Assembly (NCBI RefSeq): GCF_003931855.1 | Contig: NZ_CP034248.1 | Span: forward strand, 3,472,001 to 3,536,000 | Reading direction: 5' to 3' | From: Paenibacillus lentus | GTDB lineage: Bacteria > Bacillota > Bacilli > Paenibacillales > Paenibacillaceae | DNA length: 64,000 bases | Part shown: in pieces, positions 63,953 through 64,000 of the stretch | How positions within the stretch are numbered: the first letter of the stretch is position 1 | Layout of the letters: every line of letters starts with the position of its first letter | Made by a program: the position numbers and the translations under genes | Notes under the pieces: model-generated | What the model was told of the DNA's origin: nothing | The model's input: only the letters and a program-made list of their open reading frames with translations | Databases searched by the model: none

Positions 63953-64000
63953 GTGCAAAGAATCCAATGGCCGTCGATGTAAAAGCAAGAGCTGAATTGT
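63949..64000 (+). CDS. lutB: LutB N-terminus (cut by window end)
   Basis: ATG at 63949 overlaps the lutA stop. The 17 visible codons read MSAKNPMAVDVKARAEL and remain open to the window end. The call rests mainly on the fixed lutA-lutB order; the visible stretch is too short for a domain match. Confidence 0.7.
   Translation, partial: MSAKNPMAVDVKARAEL

Noticed and set aside
1..64000. CRISPR arrays, tRNA or rRNA genes, prophage
   Set aside because: No spaced direct-repeat arrays, cloverleaf sequences, rRNA blocks or phage structural genes were recognised anywhere in the window.

Overview
The window looks like the chromosome of a spore-forming Firmicute of the Paenibacillaceae, probably Paenibacillus or a close relative. 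The reasons are strong AGGAGG ribosome sites with frequent TTG/GTG starts, a cwlJ-gerQ spore germination pair, a c-di-AMP riboswitch before a LysM/3D wall protein, an AdaA-AdaB pair, a RhaEW-type rhamnose pathway, and no outer-membrane genes. This is inferred from gene content; no 16S gene, tRNA or CRISPR array was seen.

Layout. 1-5.2 kb: glycogen synthesis (glgB, cut by the window edge, and glgA) facing a neopullulanase-like amylase. 5.5-8.1 kb: polar amino-acid ABC importer (lipoprotein, permease, ATPase) behind a palindrome-rich promoter region. 8.2-10 kb: c-di-AMP riboswitch with a LysM-3D protein, then a polysaccharide deacetylase. 10.1-14.2 kb: a PyrK-PyrD pair with a small LpdD-like protein behind a perfect TGTGA-N6-TCACA box, then moeA and mobB. 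14.2-17.9 kb: XerS-type recombinase, lactate dehydrogenase, membrane-anchored deacetylase. 18-25 kb: lipoprotein with Ycf48/BNR-like repeats, small Cys-rich protein behind a second TGTGA-N6-TCACA box, DUF2500 protein, FAD oxidoreductase, cwlJ, gerQ, CNNM/CBS protein. 24.6-36.9 kb: sigma/anti-sigma pair, MFS, M29 aminopeptidase, KtrB-like potassium channel, AI-2E permease, AbrB-like protein, adaA-adaB, PL3 pectate lyase, TipA-like MerR regulator. 37-40.7 kb: sulfite reductase cysJI. 40.78-42.23 kb: an intact insertion sequence with 13-bp inverted ends and a 4-bp target duplication.

42.4-57.1 kb is the most unusual part. A BioY plus EcfA-EcfA-EcfT vitamin transporter runs into a YerA-like amidohydrolase, an acyl-CoA ligase, a thiolase that lacks one of the two usual catalytic cysteines, an SDR reductase, an MGT-type glycosyltransferase, an MFS transporter, a GT2 glycosyltransferase and an acyl-CoA dehydrogenase. 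A convergent double-hotdog dehydratase follows. The acyl genes together supply every step of a beta-oxidation-like cycle and are interleaved with two glycosyltransferases and an exporter-like protein, which suggests synthesis and export of a glycosylated acyl compound. That function is inference.

57.3-64 kb: an L-rhamnose operon (rhaB, rhaEW, rhaI, DeoR regulator) followed by lutA and the start of lutB. Together these would carry rhamnose to DHAP and L-lactate, and lactate on to pyruvate.
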